Below, piece by piece: positions 6,451 through 15,830 of a DNA stretch of 64,000 bases. Source of the stretch: Scybalomonas sp905214925. GTDB lineage: Bacteria > Bacillota > Clostridia > Lachnospirales > Lachnospiraceae. The notes under the pieces were generated by a model. That model saw only the letters and a list, made by a program, of their open reading frames with translations, did no database searches and was not told where the DNA came from. How positions within the stretch are numbered: position 1 is the first letter of the stretch; the number at the start of each line of letters is the position of its first letter. The DNA is taken from contig CAJMOB010000015.1 in the NCBI GenBank assembly GCA_905214925.1, positions 16,172 through 80,171 on the forward strand, in the 5' to 3' direction. The position numbers and the translations under genes were made by a program.

Positions 6451-9039
6451 ATGAATATTAATAAATTTACACAAAAATCAATTGAAGCCGTTCAGCAATG
6501 TGAGAAACTGGCTTATGAGTATGGAAATCAAGAAATTGATCAAGAGCATTTATTGTATAGCTTACTAACGATCGATGAAAGCTTAATTTTAAAATTGATT
6601 GAGAAGATGGAAATTAATAAAGATTCTTTTCTATCTCAAGTACAACAATTATTAGGAAAGAAACCAAAGGTATCTGGTGGTCAAGTATACATTAGTAACG
6701 ATTTAAATAAAGTTTTAATCAGTGCAGAAGATGAATTAAAAGCCATGGGGGATGAGTATGTTTCTGTAGAGCATTTATTCCTCGCTTTAATCAAGCATGC
6801 AAGTAAAACCATTAAGGAATTATTTAGAGGCTATGGCATTACAAGAGAGCGATTTTTACAAGCGCTTTCCACTGTGCGCGGCAACCAAAGAGTGACAAGC
6901 GATAATCCAGAAGCTACCTATGATACTCTTGAAAAATATGGCTATGACTTAGTCGAGCGTGCGAAAAATGGAAAGTTAGATCCTGTCATTGGGCGTGATG
7001 GAGAGATTCGAAATGTAATTCGAATTTTAAGCCGTAAAACAAAAAATAACCCAGTGTTAATCGGAGAACCTGGTGTTGGTAAAACTGCTGTTGTAGAAGG
7101 ACTTGCACAGCGTATTGTCCGTGGAGATGTTCCAGAAGGATTAAAAGATAAGAAGTTATTTGCTCTAGATATGGGTTCTTTAGTTGCTGGTGCAAAATAC
7201 CGTGGTGAATTTGAAGAACGTTTAAAAGCCGTTCTTGAAGAAGTAAAGAAAAGTGAAGGACAGATTATTTTATTTATCGATGAACTTCATACTATCGTAG
7301 GAGCTGGTAAGACAGAAGGTTCTATGGACGCTGGCAATATGTTAAAACCAATGCTTGCTCGTGGAGAACTTCACTGTATTGGTGCAACAACGCTTGATGA
7401 ATATCGAAAATATATTGAAAAAGATCCAGCCCTTGAAAGACGTTTCCAACCAGTTATGGTAGATGAACCAACCGTAGAAGATACCATTTCCATTCTTCGT
7501 GGGTTAAAAGATCGCTATGAAGTGTATCATGGAGTAAAAATCACAGACTCTGCTCTTGTAACAGCAGCTACCTTATCCAATCGTTATATTTCCGATCGCT
7601 TCTTGCCAGATAAGGCAATTGACCTTGTGGATGAAGCGTGTGCCTTAATTAAAACCGAATTAGATTCTATGCCGACCGAGTTAGATGAAATTCGAAGAAA
7701 AATTATGCAGATGGAAATTGAAGAGGCAGCATTGAAGAAAGAAACCGATCGTTTAAGTCAAGATCGCCTTGCAAATCTTCAAAAAGAATTGGCAAATTTA
7801 AAAGAGCAATTTAATTCTGCAAAGGCTACATGGGATTCTGAAAAGGCTTCCGTTGAAAAGGTTCAGAAGTTAAAAGAAGAGCTTGATAATGTGCAGACAG
7901 AAATTCAGATTGCTCAAAGAAACTATGATTTAAACAAGGCAGCAGAACTCCAATATGGAAAATTACCAGAGTTACAACGTCAATTGGCAGAAGAAGAGGA
8001 GAAAGTAAAGAAAGAAGATCGTTCTCTTGTTCATGAAAGTGTAACCGACGAAGAAATTGCAAAAATTATTTCTCGTTGGACAGGAATTCCAGTGGCGAAA
8101 TTGACAGAAAGCGAACGTAATAAAACACTTCATCTTGATCAAGTTCTTCATGAAAGAGTCATTGGACAAGACGAAGGAGTTGAAAAGGTAACGGATGCCA
8201 TCATTCGTTCCAAAGCAGGAATTAAAGATCCAACAAAACCAATCGGTTCCTTCCTATTCTTAGGACCAACTGGTGTTGGTAAAACAGAACTTGCAAAAGC
8301 GTTAGCGGAAAGTCTATTTGACGATGAAAATAATATTGTCCGCATTGACATGAGTGAATATATGGAGAAATATTCTGTATCTCGTTTAATTGGAGCGCCT
8401 CCTGGATATGTTGGATACGAAGAAGGAGGACAGCTTACAGAGGCCGTACGAAGAAAACCTTATTCGGTTGTGTTATTTGATGAAATTGAAAAAGCGCATC
8501 CAGATGTATTCAACGTGTTATTACAAGTATTAGACGATGGACGTGTGACCGATTCTCAAGGTAGAACCGTGGATTTTAAAAATACCATTTTAATTATGAC
8601 TTCTAATATCGGTTCTTCTTATTTGTTAGATGGAATTGAAGAAGATGGATCCATTTCTGAACAGGCACAAAATGCGGTTATGACAGAGTTAAGAGGAAAT
8701 TTCAGACCAGAATTTTTAAATCGTTTGGATGAAATTATTTTATTCAAACCTCTTACAAAAGACAACATTGGAGACATCATTCGCCTGCTTGTAAAAGATT
8801 TAAATAAACGATTAGCAGATCGAGAACTTAGCATTGAGTTAACAGACAAAGCCAAAGAGTTTATCGTTGAGAATGGATACGATCCAATTTATGGGGCAAG
8901 ACCATTAAAGCGTTATTTGCAAAAGAATGTAGAAACATTGGCAGCACGTTTGATTTTAAGCGATGGTGTTCGTGCAGAAGATGTGATTTTAATTGATGTA
9001 GAAAACGATCAATTAGTTGCAAAAGTAAAAGAAAGATAG
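6451..9039 (+). CDS. clpB: ClpB disaggregase (AAA+ chaperone)
   Basis: 862 residues from the ATG at 6451, which follows GGGAGGTG; the open frame extends further upstream but into the leader. It has an N-domain (MNINKFTQKSIEAVQQ), a first AAA+ module with Walker A GEPGVGKT and Walker B ILFIDE, a coiled-coil middle domain around residues 400-530 (rich in KKET, KEELDN), and a second AAA+ module with GPTGVGKT and VVLFDEIEKAHPDV. It lacks the ClpP-binding loop expected of protease partners. It acts in the cytosol with DnaK to dissolve aggregates. A CIRCE site lies in its promoter and a strong terminator follows. Confidence 0.97.
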   Translation: MNINKFTQKSIEAVQQCEKLAYEYGNQEIDQEHLLYSLLTIDESLILKLIEKMEINKDSFLSQVQQLLGKKPKVSGGQVYISNDLNKVLISAEDELKAMGDEYVSVEHLFLALIKHASKTIKELFRGYGITRERFLQALSTVRGNQRVTSDNPEATYDTLEKYGYDLVERAKNGKLDPVIGRDGEIRNVIRILSRKTKNNPVLIGEPGVGKTAVVEGLAQRIVRGDVPEGLKDKKLFALDMGSLVAGAKYRGEFEERLKAVLEEVKKSEGQIILFIDELHTIVGAGKTEGSMDAGNMLKPMLARGELHCIGATTLDEYRKYIEKDPALERRFQPVMVDEPTVEDTISILRGLKDRYEVYHGVKITDSALVTAATLSNRYISDRFLPDKAIDLVDEACALIKTELDSMPTELDEIRRKIMQMEIEEAALKKETDRLSQDRLANLQKELANLKEQFNSAKATWDSEKASVEKVQKLKEELDNVQTEIQIAQRNYDLNKAAELQYGKLPELQRQLAEEEEKVKKEDRSLVHESVTDEEIAKIISRWTGIPVAKLTESERNKTLHLDQVLHERVIGQDEGVEKVTDAIIRSKAGIKDPTKPIGSFLFLGPTGVGKTELAKALAESLFDDENNIVRIDMSEYMEKYSVSRLIGAPPGYVGYEEGGQLTEAVRRKPYSVVLFDEIEKAHPDVFNVLLQVLDDGRVTDSQGRTVDFKNTILIMTSNIGSSYLLDGIEEDGSISEQAQNAVMTELRGNFRPEFLNRLDEIILFKPLTKDNIGDIIRLLVKDLNKRLADRELSIELTDKAKEFIVENGYDPIYGARPLKRYLQKNVETLAARLILSDGVRAEDVILIDVENDQLVAKVKER

Positions 9040-9048
9040 AATTGATAG

Positions 9049-9088
9049 AATCCCTAAATTATCAAAAGTGGTAATTTAGGGATTTTTT
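9049..9088 (+). terminator. Terminator of clpB
   Basis: AATCCCTAAATTA pairs with TAATTTAGGGATT, then a T-run. The repeat R2 begins on that T-run. Confidence 0.93.
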
Positions 9089-9269
9089 ATGTTATAGGAA
9101 ATTCCTCGCAAAGCGAGTTATCCTATAACATAAAAAAAGCACTACGTGCGAACGGTGCGCAGCTCGCAAAGAAGATAATTTTGCTTCGCAAATTGCTCGC
9201 GCGCGGCAAAGTGTACGTTGCTCAAAGTGACCGAAAGTCGCGAAGAGTGTGCAACGCACACTTTGTTCT
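9087..9269 (+). repeat. Dispersed structured repeat, full copy (R2)
   Basis: About 183 nt. It starts with the dyad TTATGTTATAGGA...TCCTATAACATAA enclosing CTCGC-AAA-GCGAG. GC-richer segments follow, then a second long dyad, AAAGTGTACGTTGC...GCAACGCACACTTT, enclosing GTGACCGAAAGTCGC. It is nearly identical to the copy at 15635-15813. No open frame is visible. Confidence 0.9.
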
Positions 9270-9378
9270 ATTATAAGAATAAAGGTTGTGATACAATGAT
9301 ACTAACAAAAAGAGGATGATAAAGATAAGTGATGGGAAATTTTCAAGTTAGAGAGTTGCATAGGAAGGAAATGTGGAT

Positions 9379-11211
9379 ATGGTGAGAGAAGAATTTTACA
9401 CAGGTAAAATGTTTGATGCTTATAAATATTTTGGAGCGCATCCCATAGAGGAAGGCGGATATCGGTTTCGGGTTTATGCACCACAGGCAAAAGCAGTAGA
9501 AGTGATAGGAGAGTTTAATGCTTGGGGGACATTTCCTTGTTTTATGAAAGAAGAGGGTGAGAGTGGAGTCTATGAGTGTGAAATTGTTAATGCGAAAGAA
9601 GGGATGATGTATAAGTATCGGATTCATCAAAAGGATGGAAGAAACGTAGATCGAGCGGATCCTTATGGCTTTTTTATGGAATTAAGACCGAATACAGCGT
9701 CTATTTTAACATCATTTCATAATTTTGTATTGGAAGATGAAGAATGGATGAAAAAGCGAAAAACGGCTGGTAAGTATTATGACAGGCCATTCAATATTTA
9801 TGAAATGCACATGGGTTCTTGGAGAAGAAAAGAAGATGGAAGTTGGTATTCTTATGAAGAGGTAGCAGAACTTTTAATTCCTTATTTAAAAGAAAATTAT
9901 TATACCCATGTAGAAGTTTTACCATTAGCAGAGCATCCATTGGATGCCTCATGGGGATATCAAGTAAGTGCCTTTTTTGCTGTTACTTCTCGCTATGGAA
10001 CGCCAAAACAGTTTATGAAATTTGTGAACGAATGTCATAAAAATGAAATTGGAGTGATACTAGATTTTGTTCCTGTTCACTTTGTAAAAGATGAGTTTGC
10101 TCTTTCTCATTTTGATGGTACGGCTCTTTATGAATATCCCGATTTGGATTCTGGTCTTAGTGAGTGGGGCTCTTGTAATTTTAATTATTATCGAGGGGAA
10201 GTTCGGACACTATTGCAGTCGGCAGCGGACTACTGGATCACAAACTATCATATTGATGGGCTTCGGATGGACGCTATTAGCAATGCTATTTATTGGCAAG
10301 GGGATCCGAACCGAGGGGTGAATCAAGGAGCGATAACGTTTCTTCAGGAAATGAACGAAGGGCTTCATAAACGACATAGCGATGTAATTTTAATTGCAGA
10401 AGATTCCTCCAATTTCTCAAAAGTAACCACGCCAGTTTCCTATGATGGTCTTGGATTTGACTATAAATGGGATATGGGGTGGATGAACGATACATTAAAG
10501 TTTTTCGCGTTAGATCCAAAAAGGCGAAAAGATGCCCTTTTTTTGCTTTCTTTTTCTATGGAGTATTTTCAAAATGAGTGTTATTTATTGCCACTTTCTC
10601 ATGATGAAGTTGTTCACGGAAAGAAGACAATTCTTGATAAAATGTGGGGCAATTATGAAGAGAAATTTGCACAGTGTCGAACACTTTATTTCTATTTGTA
10701 TACTCATCCTGGAAAGAAGTTGGACTTTATGGGAAATGAATTTGGTCAATTTCGAGAATGGAGTGAGGAGCGGGAACAAGATTTTATGTTACTAAATTTT
10801 CCGATGCATAAAAAGTTATTACAATTTCGAAAAGAAATACATAAAATTTATCAAGAAGAAGAGGTATTGTATCAAGGGGAATATGAGAAAGGACATTTTA
10901 CATTTGTGCCAGTAAACACAAAAGTCGGTTGTGTGTTAGCTTATAAAAGAAGTGTTGGGACAAAGGTATTTCTTATGCTTTGTAATATGAGTGATGTTCG
11001 CTATGAAAGACTTTGTATTTTAGAAGAAGAGCAAAACACTTGGGTGGAGATGTTAAATACTGATGAAGAAAAATATGGGGGATCAGGTTTTTGTAATCCC
11101 TATCCAATTATTGGAAAAAAAGAAGAGGGGTTAAAGAAACAATACCATTCTTATTTTCATTTAGCCCCATTTTCTAGTGGAATGTTTTATTTATGTGAAG
11201 GTAACCAGTGA
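9379..11211 (+). CDS. glgB: 1,4-alpha-glucan branching enzyme (GH13)
   Basis: About 610 residues. An N-terminal CBM48-like module (YRFRVYAPQAKAVEVIGEFNAW) precedes the GH13 barrel. Catalytic landmarks: IDGLRMDAISN (nucleophile Asp), LIAEDSS (acid Glu) and PLSHDEVVHGKK (third Asp region typical of branching enzymes). It transfers alpha-1,4 segments to alpha-1,6 branch points in glycogen. The ATG at 9379 is well placed after AGGAAGGAA; a GTG two codons earlier is possible. No other glycogen gene is adjacent, which is unusual. An extended -10 (TGATACAAT) lies near 9290. Confidence 0.94.
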   Translation: MVREEFYTGKMFDAYKYFGAHPIEEGGYRFRVYAPQAKAVEVIGEFNAWGTFPCFMKEEGESGVYECEIVNAKEGMMYKYRIHQKDGRNVDRADPYGFFMELRPNTASILTSFHNFVLEDEEWMKKRKTAGKYYDRPFNIYEMHMGSWRRKEDGSWYSYEEVAELLIPYLKENYYTHVEVLPLAEHPLDASWGYQVSAFFAVTSRYGTPKQFMKFVNECHKNEIGVILDFVPVHFVKDEFALSHFDGTALYEYPDLDSGLSEWGSCNFNYYRGEVRTLLQSAADYWITNYHIDGLRMDAISNAIYWQGDPNRGVNQGAITFLQEMNEGLHKRHSDVILIAEDSSNFSKVTTPVSYDGLGFDYKWDMGWMNDTLKFFALDPKRRKDALFLLSFSMEYFQNECYLLPLSHDEVVHGKKTILDKMWGNYEEKFAQCRTLYFYLYTHPGKKLDFMGNEFGQFREWSEEREQDFMLLNFPMHKKLLQFRKEIHKIYQEEEVLYQGEYEKGHFTFVPVNTKVGCVLAYKRSVGTKVFLMLCNMSDVRYERLCILEEEQNTWVEMLNTDEEKYGGSGFCNPYPIIGKKEEGLKKQYHSYFHLAPFSSGMFYLCEGNQ

Positions 11212-11344
11212 AACAGTCAATTTAGAAAAAGAGAAGCGTAGTCTCCAGTTTTTCTAAAGGAGATATAAAGTATTTCGTTTCCCTCTCTCTTTAAAAAAAT
11301 GGGATATGGGTTGGTTTTTTATTAAAAATATTAAGATACATTTT

Positions 11345-11368
11345 AATTTTATGCAAATATGATATAAT
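11345..11368 (+). promoter_or_regulatory. Extended -10 promoter of the TnpB unit
   Basis: TGATATAAT with the -10 hexamer at 11363-11368 and no good -35. It lies 46 nt before the small coupled ORF. The 130 nt before it hold only an imperfect hairpin (TAGAAAAA...TTTTTCTA) after glgB. Confidence 0.5.
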
Positions 11369-11413
11369 TAAATATAGAGGTGTTTTAAAAAATATCATTG
11401 TGAGATTGTTGTT

Positions 11414-11554
11414 ATGAGTGAGATAGGTTCTGAAAAACTTGATAGCCAAGAGATATTTGAAGAAATTGTAAGTTTATTGCATTGTTATTCTATGAAGTTA
11501 TATAGTAAACGCAAAGTACAGAAAATCAAGGAAGTGTTATCCGAAGATGAATGA
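11414..11554 (+). CDS. Small protein overlapping the start of tnpB
   Basis: 46 residues (MSEIGSEKLDSQEIFEEIV then a basic C-terminal half, MKLYSKRKVQKIKEVL). It is predicted helical, has no signal peptide, and its charge runs from acidic to basic. Its stop overlaps the tnpB ATG by 8 nt, so the two would be translationally coupled. I do not recognise it. It could be a degraded accessory of the insertion element or a leader whose translation limits TnpB. Confidence 0.5.
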   Translation: MSEIGSEKLDSQEIFEEIVSLLHCYSMKLYSKRKVQKIKEVLSEDE

Positions 11555-12776
11555 AACTGTTCAACGAGTGGAAAAGCATTTGATAAAGAAACAGGATCCT
11601 TTTTTTCCTATGCTTATGGAGTTTTGTCATCATTCCAAGAATCTGTATAACCACGCAAATTATTTGATTAAACAAGAGTATCGAGTAAGTGGCAAATGGT
11701 TAAGGTATCAAGAACTCGATAAGCGTTTAAAAGTTGATATGAAATTTCTAGATTATAAAGAGATGCCAACGGCACAATCGGCACAGCAGACGTTAAAGTT
11801 ACTGGATAAAAACTGGAAGTCTTTTTATGCAAGTATGCGTGACTTAAAAAAACACCCAGAGAAATACTTAGGGCGACCAAGACCACCAAAATATCTGAAA
11901 AAAGATGGAGTGTATACGTTAGTGCTTACCAACCAAAATTGTAAGTTTGATGGGGAAATGATACAGTTTCCAAAAGTTTTTCATGGTTTTACAATCAAGC
12001 CAATGTTTGTGAAAAATGAGAAATTTGTTACATTTAACCAAGTAAGATTGGTTCCACATAAAGATAGAATTGTTTTAGAAGTTGTTTATCGCGTGCTTCC
12101 TATGCCGATGAAAGAAGAGAATCAAAGATATGTAGGGATTGATCTTGGTGTAAACAATCTTGCAACCGTGGCGAATACGATTGGGAAAGAAGCATTTCTT
12201 ATCAATGGAAAACCACTAAAAGCAATCAATCAGTTTTATAATAAGAAAAACAGTCATTATAGCAAAGTGTGTCAATGTATGAATGATAGGGATTATTCCA
12301 GTCGTAGGAACCGATTGACAGAAAAAAGAAATGCGAAGATAAATGATTATATGCACAAGGCGAGCAAATATATTGTGAATTGGTGTGTAAACTATGATAT
12401 TTCTGTCATTATCATTGGCAAAAATAGGGAGTGGAAACAAGAAGTTTCTATGGGGAAAAAGAACAATCAGACATTTGTGCAGATACCATTTGCAAGGCTC
12501 ATTGAAATGATACAGTACAAAGCAAGAGATTATGGGATAGCAGTCATAACGACCGAAGAAAGCTATACGAGCGGTACCAGTTTTATTGACAATGAAGAGC
12601 CTATAAAGGAACAGTATAACAAAGCAAGAAGAGTATATCGGGGATTATTCAAAGCAACTAATCAAACACAAATCAATGCAGACTTAAATGGTGCGTATCA
12701 GATTATAAAGAAAGTATTCCCAATCAAATGGGATAGAGGGTGTGCGTTACACCCTGTTGTAGTAAATTTGGGCTAA
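11547..12776 (+). CDS. tnpB: TnpB (IS605/IS1341-type OrfB), RNA-guided nuclease-like protein without a TnpA
   Basis: 409 residues, the usual TnpB length. The N-terminal OrfB-type helix-turn-helix/REC part is followed by a RuvC-like core: YVGIDLGVNNLATV (first Asp) and INADLNGAYQI (last Asp). At the usual position of the second acidic residue the sequence is IIIGKNREWKQE, with no Glu after the strand, and the CxxC zinc ribbon between the last motifs is replaced by EESYTSGTSFIDNEE. This matches a TnpB subgroup with a rearranged catalytic site. No TnpA transposase lies within several kb, so this is a solitary copy. The 3' end can form a hairpin as in guide RNAs of this family. Confidence 0.9.
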   Translation: MNETVQRVEKHLIKKQDPFFPMLMEFCHHSKNLYNHANYLIKQEYRVSGKWLRYQELDKRLKVDMKFLDYKEMPTAQSAQQTLKLLDKNWKSFYASMRDLKKHPEKYLGRPRPPKYLKKDGVYTLVLTNQNCKFDGEMIQFPKVFHGFTIKPMFVKNEKFVTFNQVRLVPHKDRIVLEVVYRVLPMPMKEENQRYVGIDLGVNNLATVANTIGKEAFLINGKPLKAINQFYNKKNSHYSKVCQCMNDRDYSSRRNRLTEKRNAKINDYMHKASKYIVNWCVNYDISVIIIGKNREWKQEVSMGKKNNQTFVQIPFARLIEMIQYKARDYGIAVITTEESYTSGTSFIDNEEPIKEQYNKARRVYRGLFKATNQTQINADLNGAYQIIKKVFPIKWDRGCALHPVVVNLG

Positions 12777-12800
12777 TTGTCGAAGTTGAACAACAAAAAA
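12737..12800 (+). ncRNA. Possible omega/reRNA 3' segment at the end of tnpB
   Basis: AGGGTGT-GCGTT-ACACCCT (12737-12755) is a perfect 7-bp hairpin inside the last codons, followed by a short tail past the stop. TnpB guide RNAs usually overlap the 3' end of the gene in this way. Boundaries and guide are inferred; the element's right end was not located with confidence. Confidence 0.4.
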
Positions 12801-12895
12801 TAATATTTATTACTATTTTATATTATCTATTAAATTTAATATTATTTATGACGTACTAAGCAAATAGGAGCATAAAGAAAGGAAGAGCGAAATTT

Positions 12896-13357
12896 ATGGA
12901 AATTGAACGCAAATTTTTAGTGGATCCGATGCCAAAAGCGTTAGAGACGTTTGTAAAGAAAAGCATTGAACAAGGATATTTATCAACAAATCCCGTTGTT
13001 CGAATTCGGAAAATGAATGAAGAATATTTTTTGACTTATAAATCATCTGGAATGATGGAAAGACAAGAAGTAGAGCTTCCACTGACAAAAGAGGCTTATG
13101 AGCATTTAAGAGAAAAAGTGGATGGAAGAGTCATTACAAAAGATCGTTATTTGATTCCATATGAAACGTGGACGATTGAGTTAGATTGCTTTCATGGAGA
13201 GTTAGAAGGCATGGTACTTGCAGAAGTTGAATTTTCTTCGGTAGAAGAAGCAAATCGTTTTCAAGGGCCTGCGTGGTTTAAAAAAGAAGTAACATTCAAA
13301 AAAGAATATCACAATAGTTATTTATCACAAACAGAGAAATTACCAGATTTTTCGTAA
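12896..13357 (+). CDS. CYTH domain protein (triphosphate tunnel metalloenzyme)
   Basis: 153 residues starting with the diagnostic EIERKFLV. The arginine/lysine- and glutamate-bearing strands of a beta-tunnel follow (VVRIRKMNEEYFLTYK, RQEVELPL, IELDCFHGELEGMVLAEVEF). Single-domain CYTH proteins hydrolyse inorganic triphosphate or thiamine triphosphate; the specific substrate is not readable. It is first in a rightward run with the DJ-1-like gene 46 nt downstream. Confidence 0.9.
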   Translation: MEIERKFLVDPMPKALETFVKKSIEQGYLSTNPVVRIRKMNEEYFLTYKSSGMMERQEVELPLTKEAYEHLREKVDGRVITKDRYLIPYETWTIELDCFHGELEGMVLAEVEFSSVEEANRFQGPAWFKKEVTFKKEYHNSYLSQTEKLPDFS

Positions 13358-13403
13358 GGAAAAGGCGAAAAGAAGCATGGAATTGTTTGAAAGGAGTTAT
13401 AAA

Positions 13404-13961
13404 ATGAATAAAAAACAAGTATATGTAATGTTAGCAAATGGATTTGAAGAGATTGAAGCACTAACCGTTGTTGATATTTTAAGAAGAGGAGAAGTAGCGG
13501 TTTCTACTGTTTCCATCACAGAAGAAAAAATGGTAACAAGTTCTCATGGTATTTTAGTACAGGCGGACTTAACATTTTCAGAAATGAAAGAAGAAGAGAC
13601 AGAAATGATCGTTCTTCCAGGAGGAATGCCAGGAACTTTGAACTTAAAAGAAAAGCAAGAGTTAATGGATATGATTTTAAGAAGACATGAGAAGAGGCAG
13701 TTGATCTCTGCTATTTGTGCAGCACCGGCTCTTATTTTTGGAGAACTTGGAATAGTAGAAGGAAGAAATGCGACTTGTTATCCATCCATGGAAGAACATA
13801 TGCGAGGAGCGAATTATCAAAAAGAAGAAAAAGCGGTGCAAGATGGTCATATTATTACAGGTTGCGGGATGGGCGGAGCCATTCCATTTGGACTTAAAAT
13901 ATTAGAGGCTTTAAAGGGCAAGGAGATTGCTGAAAAAGTGAAAGAAAGTATTGTATATTAA
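13404..13961 (+). CDS. DJ-1/PfpI family protein (YajL-like)
   Basis: 185 residues from the ATG at 13404, preceded by AAAGGAG. The flavodoxin-like DJ-1 fold shows VMLANGFEEIEALTVVDILR at the start and the nucleophile elbow AICAAPALI with its reactive cysteine. The glutamate of GFEE completes the usual Cys-Glu pair. Family roles include glyoxalase/deglycase-like activity and oxidative-stress protection, and some members have been called 4-methyl-5-thiazole kinases in error. It lies between the CYTH gene and a DUF1189 membrane protein. Confidence 0.9.
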   Translation: MNKKQVYVMLANGFEEIEALTVVDILRRGEVAVSTVSITEEKMVTSSHGILVQADLTFSEMKEEETEMIVLPGGMPGTLNLKEKQELMDMILRRHEKRQLISAICAAPALIFGELGIVEGRNATCYPSMEEHMRGANYQKEEKAVQDGHIITGCGMGGAIPFGLKILEALKGKEIAEKVKESIVY

Positions 13962-13987
13962 AAGGAAAGAGAAAGAAAAGAGAGAAT

Positions 13988-14785
13988 ATGAGAGACAAAA
14001 GTACAAAAATCGGTGTCATTGATCAAGGGATCTTGGCAGTTTCTAAGACAAAAGAATATCCAGCACTTGTGAGGCAAAGTATGGGACGTGTTCTTAACTT
14101 TGCGCTGGTCATATCTATTTTGTTGACTATAATTGTATATTTGATCCCGATGGTAGCCTATCAATGGAGTCTTGGGGGATTAGAGACATTTTTTCAAGAG
14201 CGGATTCCTGCATTCACAATTGCCAATGGTAAGATGGAAATGGAAGGGGAATTGGATATGGAGCTGTTGGGAATTCAGATCAAGGCCGATTCTTCAAAAG
14301 ATAAATATACAATGGATGACATTGATTCTGAAAAAATAGCACAGGTTTTAATAAGCAATAGCAATCTATTAGTGAAAGATCTTGGGCAAGTTTTTGAAAT
14401 TAATTTTGAAACGATTAAAGGGACGATAAACAATCAAACTCTAGTAGGAATGGTGCCTTATCTTTATGGTGCAGAAATCGTTTTAATTTTATTTGGTATT
14501 ATTGCTTTATTTTTACGTTATTTATTAGGTGCCTTTGGATATGCGTTAATTGGAATGACGGTGGCATCCTTACGTCAAATTCCATTAAGTTTACAAGATT
14601 TGTTTAAAATAGGAATTTACTGTAAATTATTGTCCGCATTAGTGGGAGCGGTAAATGAGGTATTAGGATATCCAATACCAGTAGAATATTGGTATTCCGT
14701 TGGTATGTTAATTTCTTTTGTTTATTTGACAAAAGGGATTGTGGCACATAAGACAAATGAGTCATCAAAAGGAATGATAGTATGA
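13988..14785 (+). CDS. DUF1189 membrane protein
   Basis: 265 residues. A first membrane span (VLNFALVISILLTIIVYLIPMV) precedes a polar outer loop of about 120 residues, then a C-terminal cluster of spans (GAEIVLILFGIIALFLRYLLG, SVGMLISFVYLTKGI). This is the DUF1189 layout seen in Clostridia. Role unknown. Its stop overlaps the next start as ATGA, so the two genes are coupled. Confidence 0.8.
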   Translation: MRDKSTKIGVIDQGILAVSKTKEYPALVRQSMGRVLNFALVISILLTIIVYLIPMVAYQWSLGGLETFFQERIPAFTIANGKMEMEGELDMELLGIQIKADSSKDKYTMDDIDSEKIAQVLISNSNLLVKDLGQVFEINFETIKGTINNQTLVGMVPYLYGAEIVLILFGIIALFLRYLLGAFGYALIGMTVASLRQIPLSLQDLFKIGIYCKLLSALVGAVNEVLGYPIPVEYWYSVGMLISFVYLTKGIVAHKTNESSKGMIV

Positions 14786-15540
14786 AAATGAGTTGTCTTG
14801 TTTTAGGAACACTTTGTATTTGTTATTATTTATTGATTGTTTCCTATGCAGGGATTAAGGCTGCATTTTCTCCTATTTGGCTTGTATTAGCGAGCGGATT
14901 TTATTTCCTTATGGCAGTAATCCGTTTGGAACAAAGACATATGATAACGATTCCTTCTTTTATGAAAATTATATTTGTAAGTGCAGTGTTAGCTGGCAGT
15001 ATTGTTTTTCTCATAGTGGAAGGAAGCATTATAAAAAATGGAGTGGCAAATCCGAAACCGAATGCAGATTATGTAATAATATTAGGAGCAAAAGTCAATG
15101 GAACCGTTCCATCAAAAACGCTTCGTGCAAGAGTTTATGGAACAAAAGAGTATTTAGAAAAAAATAAAAATACAAAAGTAATTGTATCGGGCGGTCAAGG
15201 AAATGGAGAAGATGTGACAGAAGCCTTTGCTATGAAAGAACTATTAATCAATATGGGAATTTCAGAAAATCGAATTTATATGGAAGAAAAATCTACGAAT
15301 ACAGAAGAAAATATTCGTTTTAGTAAAGCAATTATAGAGCAGCAAATGAAAAGAAAGCAGTATGAAGTTGTCATTGCCACCAGTGACTTTCATATGTATC
15401 GAGGAATCTCATTGGCAAAGAAACAAGGAATTACTAACGTATCGGGCTGTCCTTCAAAACCAGATAAAATATTGATGGTACATTATTATTTCCGAGAGTT
15501 TTTTGCAGTTGTAAAAGATAAATTAGTAGGAAATATTTAA
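14782..15540 (+). CDS. YdcF/SanA-like membrane protein (DUF218)
   Basis: 252 residues. Several N-terminal membrane spans are followed by the DUF218 core starting at YVIILGAKVNGTVPSKTLRARV, with VIVSGGQGNGEDVTEAFAMKE and the ESTNT-like EEKSTNTEENIRFSK. DUF218 proteins such as SanA and ElyC affect the cell envelope; biochemistry is unsettled. It is coupled to the DUF1189 gene by an ATGA overlap and followed by a terminator and repeat R3. Confidence 0.85.
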   Translation: MKMSCLVLGTLCICYYLLIVSYAGIKAAFSPIWLVLASGFYFLMAVIRLEQRHMITIPSFMKIIFVSAVLAGSIVFLIVEGSIIKNGVANPKPNADYVIILGAKVNGTVPSKTLRARVYGTKEYLEKNKNTKVIVSGGQGNGEDVTEAFAMKELLINMGISENRIYMEEKSTNTEENIRFSKAIIEQQMKRKQYEVVIATSDFHMYRGISLAKKQGITNVSGCPSKPDKILMVHYYFREFFAVVKDKLVGNI

Positions 15541-15577
15541 TAGAACAAAGTGTGATTTTGGAAGAAGTTCCTGTCAT

Positions 15578-15636
15578 AAAAAAAGAGGCATCACATCCGC
15601 TAAAAATGTTTAGCGGTGTGATAGCCTCTTTTTTTT
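15578..15636. terminator. Bidirectional terminator between convergent genes
   Basis: AAAAAAAGAGGC...GCCTCTTTTTTTT with an inner stem ATCACATCCGCTAAA / TTTAGCGGTGTGAT. It can serve the rightward DUF218 gene; the repeat R3 starts on its T-run. Confidence 0.9.
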
Positions 15637-15813
15637 ATGTTATAGGAAATTCCTCGCAAGCGAATTATCCTATAACATAAAAAAGCACTACGTGCGAACG
15701 ATGCGCAGCTCGCAAAGAAGATAATTTTGCTTCGCAAATTGCTCGCGCGCGGCAAAGTGTACGTTGCTCAAAGTGACCGAAAGTCGCGAAGAGTGTTGGG
15801 CATACACTTTGTT
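15635..15813 (+). repeat. Dispersed structured repeat, full copy (R3)
   Basis: About 179 nt, nearly identical to the copy at 9087-9269. The last stem is degraded: the right arm reads GGGCATACACTTT instead of GCAACGCACACTTT. It lies between two convergent genes. Confidence 0.9.
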
Positions 15814-15830
15814 ATTATCGTTATTGTTTT

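Noticed and set aside
9302..9630. Minus-strand frames opposite the start of glgB
   Set aside because: Shadows of the clear glgB coding strand and its ribosome site.
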